The notes beneath the pieces are model-generated. The model had not been told where the DNA came from and searched no databases. It saw only the letters and a program-made list of their open reading frames with translations. The position numbers and the translations under genes were made by a program. A stretch of DNA of 64,000 bases from the NCBI GenBank assembly GCA_016200225.1, contig JACQFD010000014.1, forward strand, positions 1 to 64,000, given 5' to 3'. Shown here one piece after another: positions 51,546 to 61,478 of this stretch. Source of the stretch: Planctomycetota bacterium. GTDB taxonomy: Bacteria > Planctomycetota > UBA1135 > JACQFD01. The first letter of the stretch is position 1. Each line of letters opens with the position of its first letter.

Positions 51546-54131
51546 ATGAGTGAAGAGGCGAGACCGCGGCTCGAGGAGATTTTCCATCGCGCATCGGAAT
51601 TGCCGCCCGCCGAGCGCCCGCATTATTTGCAAGTAGCCTGCGCGGGCGACGCCGCCGCGCGAATGGAAGTGGAATCTCTGCTCGCGGCGCTCGACGACGC
51701 CGGCGAATTCATGGCATCTCCCGTCCCGCCGCCGTCCGCCACTGGCCGCGATGAGGAACGGGGGGCCGCGTTCGCGAAACGCATGATCGGCGCGCGCGTC
51801 GGCGCCTATGAAATTATTCGATATATTAACGAAGGCGGCATGGGGTGCGTGTTCGAGGCGCGCCGGCAGTCGCCTCAACGGACGGTCGCGATTAAAATTA
51901 TGAAAGGCGACGCGCTGTCTTCGTCGGCCGCGCGCCGGTTTTCTTATGAATCCGAAATTTTGGCGAGGCTCCGGCACGCGAATATCGCGCACGTTTACGA
52001 TGCGGGTCTTTACAATATCGGCGCCGCCGACATTCCGTGGTTCGCGATGGAATTTCTCGAAGGCGCGTCGCCGATTACGCATTTCGCGGAGAACGCCCGC
52101 CTCGGCCTGCGCGATAAAATACAATTATTCCTGCAGTGCCTCGACGCCATTCGCCACGGACACCAGAAAGGCATCATTCATCTCGATTTGAAGCCTTCCA
52201 ATATTCTCGTCGACTCCGCCGGGAACGTTAAAGTTATCGATTTCGGCATCGCGAAGGCGATCGAAACCGAAGGCGCCAATCCGACGCTTTCGGCGCCGTC
52301 GGCCCGGCCGGCCGGAACGATCGCTTACATGAGCCCCGAACAGTGCGAAGGCGGCGCGGGCGCCGTCGACGTGCGCGGCGACACGTACAGTCTCGGAGTT
52401 GTATTATATCAATTACTGTGCGGCGCACTTCCTTACGACATTTCGACGCGCTCGTGGCTCGGCGCGGCGCGGGTCATTCACGACGCGGAACCGAGGGCGC
52501 CGCGCGCCGTCCGGCCGGAAATTCAAGACGATCTGGAAGCGATATTACTGAAAGCGCTGGAGAAGAACCCCGCGAATCGTTACCAATCCGCCGCGGAATT
52601 CGGCCGCGATCTCCGGCGATTCATAAATAACGAACCCGTCGAGGCGCGGACGCCCGGCCGCGCCTACCGGCTGAAAAAATTCATTATACGTAATAAGGCG
52701 GTTTCGGCGCTCGGCGCGATCCTGCTCTCCGCTCTTCTGGCGCTCGTCGCCGTCCTGTCGTTGCTTTATGTCGAATCGGAACGCCGCCGTTCCGAGATGA
52801 CGGCGCGGCAGGGCGAAAAGACACAATACGATCAGGCGCTCCGCACGCTTTTATATACCATTTTCGGCCAGGCGGAACCGCTGGAGCTCGGCAAGCCCCA
52901 ATTGTTAACGGATGCCGTCCAAACGACGCTGCGGGCGAAGATACGGATGATGGCCGACCCGCGTGCGCGGGCCGAATTATTATATTTTCTAGGATTTGTA
53001 TTGACGAGGCAAAAATCCTTCGAAAGCGCGATCCGCGCCTACGAGGACGCGATCGCCGAGAATTCGCCGGAATTTAAGAATTCTCCTCAATACAGTTGGT
53101 GCGTCACGTATTTGACCGATGCGTACCACGAGATCGGCAATAACGAACAAACGCGCAAATACGCGAGACTCGCGCTGCGCGAAACGCGGACTTTTCCAAA
53201 CATGCAGGTTTCGATGCATTCGATGATTAGCGAAGCCTGCGTGCGCGACCGCGACTGGGAGGGCGCGTCGGCGGCATACGACGCCATCGTCGGCATTTAC
53301 GAGAGAATCGCGATCGATCCGCAATTTAACGATAATATTTATCATTTTTTGCTCCATTCCGGAATTCTGCTGAAAGTCATGGGGCGTTTCGAAGAGTCCG
53401 AAAAGAGGTTTCTTCGATTTAAGGAAATACTCGACGGCCTCCCCGAATTCGATCTCAACCGCACCGTCGCGATCGACAACGCGCTCGCGTCGCTTTATTA
53501 TCGATGGGGACGCCCTCGCGAAGGCGTTCGATTGTTAAAGGAGGCGCTCGATCTCCTCGGCGGCATCGACAACATCGCGGGAGAGAATCTTAGTTTTATT
53601 AATAACTACGCGCTTCTGCTCGGCGCCGCCGGCGAAACGAAGGAATCGCTCGCATTATTCGATTTAAATATTCCCCGGGAAATCGCCGCTTTCGGCGACT
53701 CGCACGTGCGCGTGGGACAGGCCTGTCTCGACCGCGCCACGATTCGATTTCAATCCGGCGACGCGGACGGTGCGGAACGCGACGCGCTCGCGGCGCGCGA
53801 TATTTACGATCGAACCGAGGGGCCCGACCGCGCCGAGTTCATGGGCGCGATATTACACTTGTTGGGCAGGATCCGGTTCTCGAAAGCGCGGCTTTCCGAG
53901 GCCGAACGCGACTACCGCGCCGCAATTGAGGAATATTTACGTTGGGCGCCGGATATTAATTTTCAGATCGCCGAAGTGCAACAATCGCTCGGCGAGTGCC
54001 TCGCCGTTTCCGGGCGGGCTCCCGAAGCCGGAAAATTGTTAACCGCGAGTCTTCCGCCGATCGAGGCCGCCTACGGACCCGATCATTACAAAACCGTCGA
54101 AGCGCGCGCCCGGACGACGAAATATAGGTAA
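51546..54131 (+). CDS. Transmembrane Ser/Thr protein kinase with C-terminal TPR-like region, 861 aa
   Basis: A short N-terminal region typical of these kinases (RLEEIFHRASELPPAERPHY) precedes the kinase domain, about residues 85-345: glycine loop NEGGMGCVFEA, Lys in TVAIKIMKG, catalytic loop IIHLDLKPSNILV, DFG in VKVIDFGIAKA, and AYMSPEQ in the activation segment. All key residues are present. A membrane helix (VSALGAILLSALLALVAVLS) follows at about residue 390, and then a long alpha-helical region rich in TPR-like pairs (YFLGFVLTRQKSFESAIRAY, AERDYRAAIEEYLRWAP) on the outer side. It is likely co-transcribed with the ECF sigma factor. The stop is 2 bp from the convergent RND pump gene. Confidence 0.92.
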   Translation: MSEEARPRLEEIFHRASELPPAERPHYLQVACAGDAAARMEVESLLAALDDAGEFMASPVPPPSATGRDEERGAAFAKRMIGARVGAYEIIRYINEGGMGCVFEARRQSPQRTVAIKIMKGDALSSSAARRFSYESEILARLRHANIAHVYDAGLYNIGAADIPWFAMEFLEGASPITHFAENARLGLRDKIQLFLQCLDAIRHGHQKGIIHLDLKPSNILVDSAGNVKVIDFGIAKAIETEGANPTLSAPSARPAGTIAYMSPEQCEGGAGAVDVRGDTYSLGVVLYQLLCGALPYDISTRSWLGAARVIHDAEPRAPRAVRPEIQDDLEAILLKALEKNPANRYQSAAEFGRDLRRFINNEPVEARTPGRAYRLKKFIIRNKAVSALGAILLSALLALVAVLSLLYVESERRRSEMTARQGEKTQYDQALRTLLYTIFGQAEPLELGKPQLLTDAVQTTLRAKIRMMADPRARAELLYFLGFVLTRQKSFESAIRAYEDAIAENSPEFKNSPQYSWCVTYLTDAYHEIGNNEQTRKYARLALRETRTFPNMQVSMHSMISEACVRDRDWEGASAAYDAIVGIYERIAIDPQFNDNIYHFLLHSGILLKVMGRFEESEKRFLRFKEILDGLPEFDLNRTVAIDNALASLYYRWGRPREGVRLLKEALDLLGGIDNIAGENLSFINNYALLLGAAGETKESLALFDLNIPREIAAFGDSHVRVGQACLDRATIRFQSGDADGAERDALAARDIYDRTEGPDRAEFMGAILHLLGRIRFSKARLSEAERDYRAAIEEYLRWAPDINFQIAEVQQSLGECLAVSGRAPEAGKLLTASLPPIEAAYGPDHYKTVEARARTTKYR

Positions 54132-54133
54132 AT

Positions 54134-57100
54134 TTACTCCTCCTCGCGCGGTTGGAATTTCGCGAATTGCACGCAAAGCGCCGGAAGCACGAGTAAGTTT
54201 AATGTTGTCGATGTTACCAATCCCCCGAGAATGACGATGGCCATGGGGCCTTCGATTTCGCGCCCGGCTTCCCCCGAACCCCACGCGATCGGTAATAATC
54301 CGAGTCCCGTCACGAGCGCGGTCATTAAGATTGGCACGAGGCGCTCGGACGCGCCGCGGAGCGCCGTTTCGAGGCCCCACGGCTCCTGCTCGTGGACGAC
54401 CAGATATTCGAAATGCGATACCATCATGATCGAATTGCGCGTGCTGATGCCAAATAACGTTACAAATCCGACGAGCGATCCCATCGAAAGCGATCCGCCG
54501 CCGATCGAAGCCGCGAAAACGCCGCCGACCATCGCGAACGGTAAATTTAATAATACGAGCGCCAGATTTTGCCAGCTCCGGAATACGATGGCGAGCAATA
54601 TGAGTATTCCAAGCGCCGCCGTCGCCGTGTTTCTTAATAACTCGGCCCGCGCCTGCGCGTTCGATTCGGCGGCTCCCGCGAACGCGACGTACATGCCGTT
54701 GCCGAGCGCGACCTCGGCCGCGATCCTGCTTTTCGCCTCCGCGACAAATCCGTCGAGATCGCGTCCTTCGACATTACAAGTTATCAATTGCCGGCGGCGC
54801 GCGCCATCGTGTTTCACGCTCGCACGGCCGGAGTCGCTGCGGACGTCGGCGACTTCGCGAAGCGGCACGGACGCGCCGCCCGGTGTTTGTAATAAAAACG
54901 AACCGATCGTTTCGGGATCGCGGCGGCGCGCCGGATCGAGCACCGCGACAACGTCGATCACGCGGTTGCCTTCGAACAATTCGCCGATGTTGCTCCCCTG
55001 ATACGCCGTTTGAATTGTAGATAACACATCGCCCGGACGGAGTCCGAATTGTTGTAAACGATCGCGGCGCAGTTCGACGACGACCCCGGGCACGCTCGCG
55101 AGGTTCGCCGGCTGCACGTCGACGGCGCCGGGAACCCGCGCGAGCGACGCGGCGGCTTCGCGCGCCTTCTGATCGAGCAAGTCCAGATCGTCGCCGAATA
55201 TTTGTAATACAACCGGCGCCGTCTCCCCGGTGATCGTCTCGCCGATGCGGTCGCCGAGAAACGTCATCACATCATAACGAATACCCGGAAATTCGGCGAG
55301 AACCGCGCGAATTTCCTTCTCTACAATTTCCTCGCCGCGCACGATCTTCGGTTTCAATTCGATGTGGAACTCGCTGCGGTTCGGACCCCAGGGATCCTCG
55401 CCAAGCTCGGCGCGGCCGATTTGTTGCGACGCCGTTTCGATCTCGGGAATTGTTAAGAGTTCTTTCGTTATACTCGCGCCGAGCCGCGACATTTCGCCGA
55501 TCGACGCGCCCGGCGCCTCCGTGACGTGCAGCACGAAATGGCCTTCGCGAAACGCCGGGAGAAATTCGCCGCCGAGCTGCGTCGCCCGGTATGCCGCGAA
55601 CGCGCAGATCAGAAACACGACAATCGCTACAACTTTCCGCGCGACCGCGATCTTTCGCAGCAGATGCATATAACCATATTTAAGAATCGTCTGCACGCGC
55701 GGCTCGCGCGCGTCGTGCACGCGATGCGAAAGCCACATATACGAAAGCGCGGGAGTGACGACCAGCGCGACCAGCAGCGAGGCCCCCGTCGCGAGAATAT
55801 AAGCGATACCGAGCGGCGCGAAAAGCTTTCCCTGCAGGCCCGACATAAAGATTACGGGCACGAACACGAGGCCGACGATAAATGTAGCATACACGACCGC
55901 GCCGCGCACCTCGAGCGACGCGTCGAGCACGACGCGAAACGCGGTTTTCGACTCGGCGCCGGACGTGTGTTGTAATAAACGATTTTCGCGCAGGCGGCGC
56001 ACGATGTTTTCGACGTCGATGATCGCGTCGTCGACGACTTCGCCGAGCGCCATCGCGAGGCCGCCGAGGGTCATTGTATTGATCGTGACGCCGAAGCGGT
56101 CGAGCACGAGCATCGCGATCAGTAATGATAACGGTATTGCGGTGAGCGAAATCAACGCCGTGCGAACGTCGCTCAAAAATACAAATAATACGAGCGCGAC
56201 GAGCGCCGCGCCGATCCAGAGCGAATGTTCCAAATTCGAAATCGCGGTCTCTACAAATGTCGCGGGACGCTGGAGCCGCGGATACAATTTCGCGCCGATC
56301 GATTTCATCGCGGGCTCGAGTTCCGCAAGCGCGGCCTCGGCGGCGCGCGTGACGTCCATTGTATTCGATCCATACTGGCTCAGCATTGTCATGAGCACGC
56401 CGTGTTTGCCTTGGATGAGCGCGTCGCCGAATTTCGGCACCGGTGCAAATGTTACTTTTGCGACGTCGCGCAACCGAACGGGCGTTTGGCCTCGCATCGC
56501 GATCACCGCGGCGCCGATCTCGGTCGGAATTGTTGCCTGACCGCGCGTCTCAATGACGACGCGGTCGGAGCCCGATTCTACAAATCCGGCGCCGCGCACG
56601 CCGGTCGCCTCTTTCGCGGACGCGATGACATCTTCATAAGTAAGACTAAATGTTATTAAACGATCGGGATCGATTTGTATTTGTATTTCGCGGACTTCGC
56701 CTCCGAAAATATTCACGCTCGCGACGCCCGCCACGGCGCGCATCCGCGGACGAACGACGTAATCGGCGAACTCGCGGAGTTCCATCGGCGTCGCCTGATC
56801 GGACACAAGGCCGATTTTTAACAAATCCATCGTCGCCGACGTCGCGGGCGCCATCCGCGGCGGGTGCACGCCCTCCGGCATCCGTCCGGCGGCTTCCGTT
56901 AACAATTCCGAAACGAGCATGCGCGCGCGGAACACGTCGCCGCTCTCGTCGAATTGTAATATAATAATCGAAAGTCCTTGTATCGATTCCGAACGCATGT
57001 CGACGAGGCCGTTCACGCCCGCGATCGTTTGCTCGAGCGGCTGCGTCACGAGCCGTTCCACCTGCTCGGCCGAGAATCCCGGCGCCTCCGCCTGAATTTC

Positions 57101-57241
57101 AATCTGCGGCGGCGCGAAATCCGGGAACACGTCGATTTTCGCGTGGAGCGTTGTATAGATTCCGTAGGCGCCGACCCAGAGCGCGAGCGCGAGGACCGCG
57201 CCGCGGAATCGCAAACTGATTTCGACGATTGATTTTAACAT
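54134..57241 (-). CDS. Heavy-metal-efflux RND transporter (CzcA/CusA family), 1035 aa
   Basis: At normal family length, with the two-fold RND layout: TM1 (AVLALALWVGAYGIYTTLHA), a large periplasmic domain, then TM2-6 (SLWIGAALVALVLFVFLSDV ...), a second periplasmic domain and TM8-12. The HME-type TM4 region LGGLAMALGEVVDDAIIDVE retains Asp and Glu of the proton relay, in a variant that differs from the DFG..VDGA form of classical CzcA. Substrate metals (copper, silver, zinc, cobalt or nickel) cannot be settled; methionine triad positions were not verified. It is the last gene of the operon and follows the fusion protein gene after 15 bp. Confidence 0.92.
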   Translation of the reverse strand: MLKSIVEISLRFRGAVLALALWVGAYGIYTTLHAKIDVFPDFAPPQIEIQAEAPGFSAEQVERLVTQPLEQTIAGVNGLVDMRSESIQGLSIIILQFDESGDVFRARMLVSELLTEAAGRMPEGVHPPRMAPATSATMDLLKIGLVSDQATPMELREFADYVVRPRMRAVAGVASVNIFGGEVREIQIQIDPDRLITFSLTYEDVIASAKEATGVRGAGFVESGSDRVVIETRGQATIPTEIGAAVIAMRGQTPVRLRDVAKVTFAPVPKFGDALIQGKHGVLMTMLSQYGSNTMDVTRAAEAALAELEPAMKSIGAKLYPRLQRPATFVETAISNLEHSLWIGAALVALVLFVFLSDVRTALISLTAIPLSLLIAMLVLDRFGVTINTMTLGGLAMALGEVVDDAIIDVENIVRRLRENRLLQHTSGAESKTAFRVVLDASLEVRGAVVYATFIVGLVFVPVIFMSGLQGKLFAPLGIAYILATGASLLVALVVTPALSYMWLSHRVHDAREPRVQTILKYGYMHLLRKIAVARKVVAIVVFLICAFAAYRATQLGGEFLPAFREGHFVLHVTEAPGASIGEMSRLGASITKELLTIPEIETASQQIGRAELGEDPWGPNRSEFHIELKPKIVRGEEIVEKEIRAVLAEFPGIRYDVMTFLGDRIGETITGETAPVVLQIFGDDLDLLDQKAREAAASLARVPGAVDVQPANLASVPGVVVELRRDRLQQFGLRPGDVLSTIQTAYQGSNIGELFEGNRVIDVVAVLDPARRRDPETIGSFLLQTPGGASVPLREVADVRSDSGRASVKHDGARRRQLITCNVEGRDLDGFVAEAKSRIAAEVALGNGMYVAFAGAAESNAQARAELLRNTATAALGILILLAIVFRSWQNLALVLLNLPFAMVGGVFAASIGGGSLSMGSLVGFVTLFGISTRNSIMMVSHFEYLVVHEQEPWGLETALRGASERLVPILMTALVTGLGLLPIAWGSGEAGREIEGPMAIVILGGLVTSTTLNLLVLPALCVQFAKFQPREEE

Positions 57242-57256
57242 CTGGCGCGCCGCCGA

Positions 57257-58549
57257 TTACTTCTTTTCCGCGGATTCTTTATCTCCGCCTTCGACGTCGC
57301 TCATTAGGATTGCTTTCAATTCCTCCGAGAGCATTTCGCGCGCGCCCGCGGTCACGAGCTTGTCGTTCATATCAAATCCGGAGAGCGCGATCCAGCCGTC
57401 GTCGGTCGCGTCCTCGAGTTTCGCCTCGCGTCGCGCGAATTCCTCTTTCCCGATTTGTATATAAACCCACGCCTTGCCGAGCGCGCGCACGACCGCGTCG
57501 CGCGGAAGAATCCAGCCTTCCCGCGCGCCGCCCGAAGCCGGCAGCGCCGCGACGACGGAAAGGCCGGGCCGCAACGGAAGCGCGCCCGCGTCGCAATCGA
57601 ACAAAAACACCGCGGCGATCGCCGCCCGGTCGCCCGACGACGCGGCGCCGATTTTGACGCCGGAGAATTGTAATGTTGCATCGCCGGCGGCGCGAAACCG
57701 CGCGGCCTTGAAATTGTTATCGATCGTCTCGCCCGCGCGCAATTCGACACGCGCAAGCAAATGATCGAATTTCGAAATACGTAATATCGCCTGCCCCGCC
57801 TCGACGGCCTCGCCTGGGCGCGAGAGCACCTCGACCACTTCGCCGTCCTTCATACAAATCAACGGCAGCGACGCGAACGCGCCTGCGCCGGCGGCGGCGT
57901 CTTTTGTTAAATTTTCATACCAATGCAACGCTGTGTCCGCGCCGGCGGCGCGCGCCTCGAGTTCGCCGACTTTCGCCTGCGCCTCCTCGACCGCGCGGTC
58001 GGAAATATTCTTATCATCCGCGTTGAGTTTCTTCGCGCGCTCGAGCGCGACGCGCGCCTGCGAAAGCTGCGGATCGAGCGCCGCGCGGTCCGCGCGCGCC
58101 GCGGCGGTTTTTGTAACAAGATCGGCGCGGTCGAGCGGCGCGAGCCGCGGCGTTAATGTAGCAATAACAGTTCCGGCGGCGAGCGGGTCGCCGATCTTGG
58201 GGAACGCGGCGGCCGCCGCGCCGACGGTTCCGCCCAGTGGGGCGCGTATTGTAAACGATCGCGCCGGGTCCTCCTCGAGACGCCCGTAGGCGGCCGCTTC
58301 GCGCTGCGACGACGCTCTCCGAATCGCCGATACTACAACTCCGGCGGCGCGCTGCCCCGCCGCGTCGAGATGCAACACGGGCTCGCCGCCCGGTCCCTGC
58401 GACCGCGAAGCCGGCTTCGAGGATTCTTTATCGTGCGCGTCGCCGTGTTCGGCGGCCTCGTGTTTTTGTATAAAATACCAAACGGCGCCGCCGCCCGCTG
58501 CCGCGCCGGCCAACAATGTTACGATGATAATGATAAGCGATTTTCGCAT
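57257..58549 (-). CDS. RND efflux periplasmic adaptor (membrane fusion protein), 430 aa
   Basis: An N-terminal anchor (SLIIIIVTLLAGAAAGGGAV) is followed by a charged His/Asp/Glu-rich segment (HEAAEHGDAHDKESSKP) that could bind metal. The barrel-sandwich (lipoyl) half-motifs are TIRAPLGGTVGAAAAAFPKI and DGEVVEVLSRPGEAVEAGQA, with an alpha-hairpin between (ARVALERAKKLNADDKNISD) and a beta-barrel after. This matches CusB/CzcB-type adaptors. It sits 8 bp after the outer-membrane gene and bridges it to the RND pump encoded next. Confidence 0.9.
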   Translation of the reverse strand: MRKSLIIIIVTLLAGAAAGGGAVWYFIQKHEAAEHGDAHDKESSKPASRSQGPGGEPVLHLDAAGQRAAGVVVSAIRRASSQREAAAYGRLEEDPARSFTIRAPLGGTVGAAAAAFPKIGDPLAAGTVIATLTPRLAPLDRADLVTKTAAARADRAALDPQLSQARVALERAKKLNADDKNISDRAVEEAQAKVGELEARAAGADTALHWYENLTKDAAAGAGAFASLPLICMKDGEVVEVLSRPGEAVEAGQAILRISKFDHLLARVELRAGETIDNNFKAARFRAAGDATLQFSGVKIGAASSGDRAAIAAVFLFDCDAGALPLRPGLSVVAALPASGGAREGWILPRDAVVRALGKAWVYIQIGKEEFARREAKLEDATDDGWIALSGFDMNDKLVTAGAREMLSEELKAILMSDVEGGDKESAEKK

Positions 58550-58557
58550 ACTAATAA

Positions 58558-59967
58558 TTACTTTTGTTCCGTCGCGGAATTGTTTATTTCTGGAAGCGCG
58601 CGCGCGCCCTCGCCGAGAGGAAACTGCATCGCGTCCTCAAGTGCGGCGACCGCCATTTGCCAGTCAACGGCGGCGTTGGTTTCCTCCTGCCAGGCGGCAA
58701 TGACATCGATGTTTAGTAATTCGATGGCAAGTCGATCCTCCTCGCCCGCTGCGACGCGGCGCGCGGCCGCCGTCCGTCGCTTTGTCTGCATTGATTTCAA
58801 TATTTTCGCTTTCTGCAGTCTCTCCGATGCTCGATATGTGCGCACCTGCGCCGCCTCAAGTTCCTGAATCGCGGCGGTCTGCGTTGACAGAAATTGCGCC
58901 GCGACCGTCTTGCGGCGCGCCTCCGCTTCGGCAATCGGTCCAGCGTGTTTTTGTAATATCGGCAGATCGAACGAAAGCCCGAGAGTAAATTTGTTTTGAC
59001 CCTGATCATACAAATAACCGGGCGAGAGATGAATGTCAGGATATTGACTCGCAATTTCCAATTGTAACATTAACTCCGCGACTGCATACTCGGCCAGCGC
59101 CCTCCGCACGTCGGCGCGATGCAACAATCCCGCGCGTTGAATATTTTCGAAAATCGGCAGACCGTCCGAAGCCACTGGCTCGCTCAAGAGATCGACAATC
59201 TGCGTGGCGCCCAATTTCATCAAGCTCCACGGCAATCCCAAAACGGATTGAAAGACAAATTCCTTCGCCGAAACCTCGCTTTCCGCGCCCGACACCTCCG
59301 CTTCCGTTTTAGTTAGTTCCGCATTGGCGCGACTCCATTCGAATTGTGATATATCGCCCAATTCGAGCCGTCTTTTGAGTGCTTTGGCGACTCCAAATCG
59401 CGCACTCACTTCATTGGTCAACCGCGACAATCGATCAAATCCGGCCTCCATATCAACCCGCGCCGGCCGCACCCGGCTCGCAACGCGCCAGACTGTTTCT
59501 GTAACAACGAGCCGCGCAACTTCCAATTGTTTTTTTGCGAGTTCGATTTGCAGATCGCGTTTGCCGGCTGTTTCAAATGTAACATCTAACGATGGACCAA
59601 TCACCCAGGGCGACACGCCGCCGGGATTCAAGCTATACTCCGGACCGATCGTTAATGTTGGATTCGTGCGCTCACCCGCCGTCACAACGGCGGCCTCTGC
59701 CTCGTGCAATTTGGCCACGGCAACCGCGACGTCTGGATGTTCATAAATCGCGATCAATCGTAATGTCGCGAGATCGAGCATTTTCGGCGGAAACGGCGCG
59801 TCCGCGGGATAGCCGTTTTTTAACAAAAACTCCCGGAGCCCCGGATCGTCGAGCGTCCGCGCTCTGAATCGCGCCTCGGTTTCGGCGGGATCGATCGGCG
59901 CGGCGTGGTACGTCGCGCACGCGGCGGCGTTCATTAATATGATTGAAAAAATGAGTAATTTTCTCAT
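58558..59967 (-). CDS. TolC/CusC-type outer-membrane efflux lipoprotein, 469 aa
   Basis: The N-terminus (MRKLLIFSIILMNAAACATY) has a lipobox with Cys17, as in CusC. Two outer-membrane-efflux repeats follow (LATLRLIAIYEHPDVAVAVA, KLHEAEAAVVTAGERTNPTL, then IQRAGLLHRADVRRALAEYA), with long helices and GDISQFEWSRANAELTKTE. The ATG overlaps the stop of the sensor kinase gene (ATGA), so the whole operon is translated from one message. It forms the outer channel of the pump. Confidence 0.9.
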   Translation of the reverse strand: MRKLLIFSIILMNAAACATYHAAPIDPAETEARFRARTLDDPGLREFLLKNGYPADAPFPPKMLDLATLRLIAIYEHPDVAVAVAKLHEAEAAVVTAGERTNPTLTIGPEYSLNPGGVSPWVIGPSLDVTFETAGKRDLQIELAKKQLEVARLVVTETVWRVASRVRPARVDMEAGFDRLSRLTNEVSARFGVAKALKRRLELGDISQFEWSRANAELTKTEAEVSGAESEVSAKEFVFQSVLGLPWSLMKLGATQIVDLLSEPVASDGLPIFENIQRAGLLHRADVRRALAEYAVAELMLQLEIASQYPDIHLSPGYLYDQGQNKFTLGLSFDLPILQKHAGPIAEAEARRKTVAAQFLSTQTAAIQELEAAQVRTYRASERLQKAKILKSMQTKRRTAAARRVAAGEEDRLAIELLNIDVIAAWQEETNAAVDWQMAVAALEDAMQFPLGEGARALPEINNSATEQK

Positions 59968-61478
59968 GTTCGCGCCGCCCCGGCCGCGTCGAACGGGAAT
60001 TGCATCGTCACTTTCGTGCCGGAGCCGACGCGGCTTTCGATTTTAATATTTCCCGCGTGCATTTCTACAATTCCGCGCGCGATTGCGAGGCCGAGACCCG
60101 AACCCTCGCTTGCGCGGCGCGCGCGGTCGGCGCGAAAGAAGCGCTCGAACACGCGCGGCAGATCCTCTTCCGCGATGCCCGATCCGTTGTCTATAATTTG
60201 TATCGAAAACGACGGCCGCGTCGCGCCGGGCGCGCCGTCGCGGTTTATTATAATATCAATTGTGCCGCCGCGCGGAGTGTATCGAATCGCGTTCGAGAGG
60301 ATATTACCAAACGCGCGCTGAAACAGCATGCGGTCGAGCGAAGCGCGGATTGCCGCTGGCCGTTCCCAACGGCACTCGAGCCCCGATTCGGCGATCATCG
60401 GTTGATAAAATTCGAGCGCGCGGTCGATTTCGGCGGCGAGGTCGACCGCGCCGATTTCGAGCGAATTCGCGCCCGCTTCGGCGCGCGCGAGAAACAGTAA
60501 ATTATCAATAATTCGCGCGAGCCGCGCCGACTCCTCGAGAGCCGAATTTAATGTTTCGCGGTACTCCTCATCCGTGCGCGGGCGGCCGAGCGCCACCTCG
60601 ATTTCGCCGCGCAGATTATTAACCGGCGTCCGCAGTTCGTGCGCGAGATCGGCGGAGAATTGTGATAATTGATCGAACGACGCCGCGAGCCGGTCGAGCA
60701 TGGCGTTGAAATCATCCGCGAGCGCCGCGAGTTCCCTCGGAAATCGGGTGGGATCGATGCGTTCGCGCAGCGATTCGGAGCGGACGCGGCTCGAGAGTTT
60801 TGCTATATCGGCGATCGGCGCGACGCCGCGGCGCGCGAGCTGGTATCCTACAAATCCGCAGATCGCCGGCGCGAATAGTAATATGATCGCAAGGCGTTCG
60901 CGGTGCCGCTCGAGAATCTCCAAATCGTGGTCGCGGTCGAAGGCGATTTGTATCGAATGCGTCGCCGCCGCCGATTCGCCGGAAGTCGCGAGGGCCGCGA
61001 TCGCGCGCATCCGGCGGTTTTGTTGAATATTCATATTCTCGCCGCGCGACGGCGCCGCGTCGCAAGCGATCGCCGCCGGAAAATCGGACGGCGGAATCGT
61101 TTGCATTCCCGGCGTTTCGCTGACGACGGCGCCGTCGAGGCGCGCGACGCGGACATAAACTTTCGTGTAACGCCGCGCCTCCGACTCCGCGTGCGTTTCC
61201 TGCTCGAGCGCCGCCGCGTCGTCGGGGCGCGTTTTTAATAATTTTCGCAGCACGTGAACCTGATCCGCGAGAAACAAATCGACGCTCGATTCGAGATTGT
61301 TCGCCAGGTCCCAATATAAATAAAGCGAAACGGCCGCGACTAACAAAAACGACGCCGTCGTGTACCACGCCGTCAGTTTCACGGCGAGCGACCAACCCGG
61401 ACGAGTCGTTCGGTTCACGGCGCCATCATGGCGTCCGGTGTTTACATTTCCATGACGCGAAGATGACAATTCCGTCAT
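59964..61478 (-). CDS. Sensor histidine kinase (CusS-like), 504 aa
   Basis: The start at 61478 overlaps the response regulator stop (ATGA). Two membrane helices (LTAWYTTASFLLVAAVSLYL and LAIILLFAPAICGFVGYQL) enclose a periplasmic sensor of about 150 residues. HAMP is followed by the phosphoacceptor (QFSADLAHELRTPVNNLR), N box (FGNILSNAIRYTP), G1 (IIDNGSGIAEEDL) and G2 (SEGSGLGLAIARGIVEMHAG). All catalytic motifs are intact. The pairing with a pump operon suggests sensing of copper, silver or a similar ion outside the inner membrane. The upstream frame to 61619 lies in the regulator gene and is rejected. Confidence 0.92.
   Translation of the reverse strand: MTELSSSRHGNVNTGRHDGAVNRTTRPGWSLAVKLTAWYTTASFLLVAAVSLYLYWDLANNLESSVDLFLADQVHVLRKLLKTRPDDAAALEQETHAESEARRYTKVYVRVARLDGAVVSETPGMQTIPPSDFPAAIACDAAPSRGENMNIQQNRRMRAIAALATSGESAAATHSIQIAFDRDHDLEILERHRERLAIILLFAPAICGFVGYQLARRGVAPIADIAKLSSRVRSESLRERIDPTRFPRELAALADDFNAMLDRLAASFDQLSQFSADLAHELRTPVNNLRGEIEVALGRPRTDEEYRETLNSALEESARLARIIDNLLFLARAEAGANSLEIGAVDLAAEIDRALEFYQPMIAESGLECRWERPAAIRASLDRMLFQRAFGNILSNAIRYTPRGGTIDIIINRDGAPGATRPSFSIQIIDNGSGIAEEDLPRVFERFFRADRARRASEGSGLGLAIARGIVEMHAGNIKIESRVGSGTKVTMQFPFDAAGAART

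Noticed and set aside
54231..55975. Long forward-strand open frames opposite the RND pump gene
   Set aside because: They lie antisense to a full-length, well conserved transporter and have Ser/Arg-rich unstructured translations.
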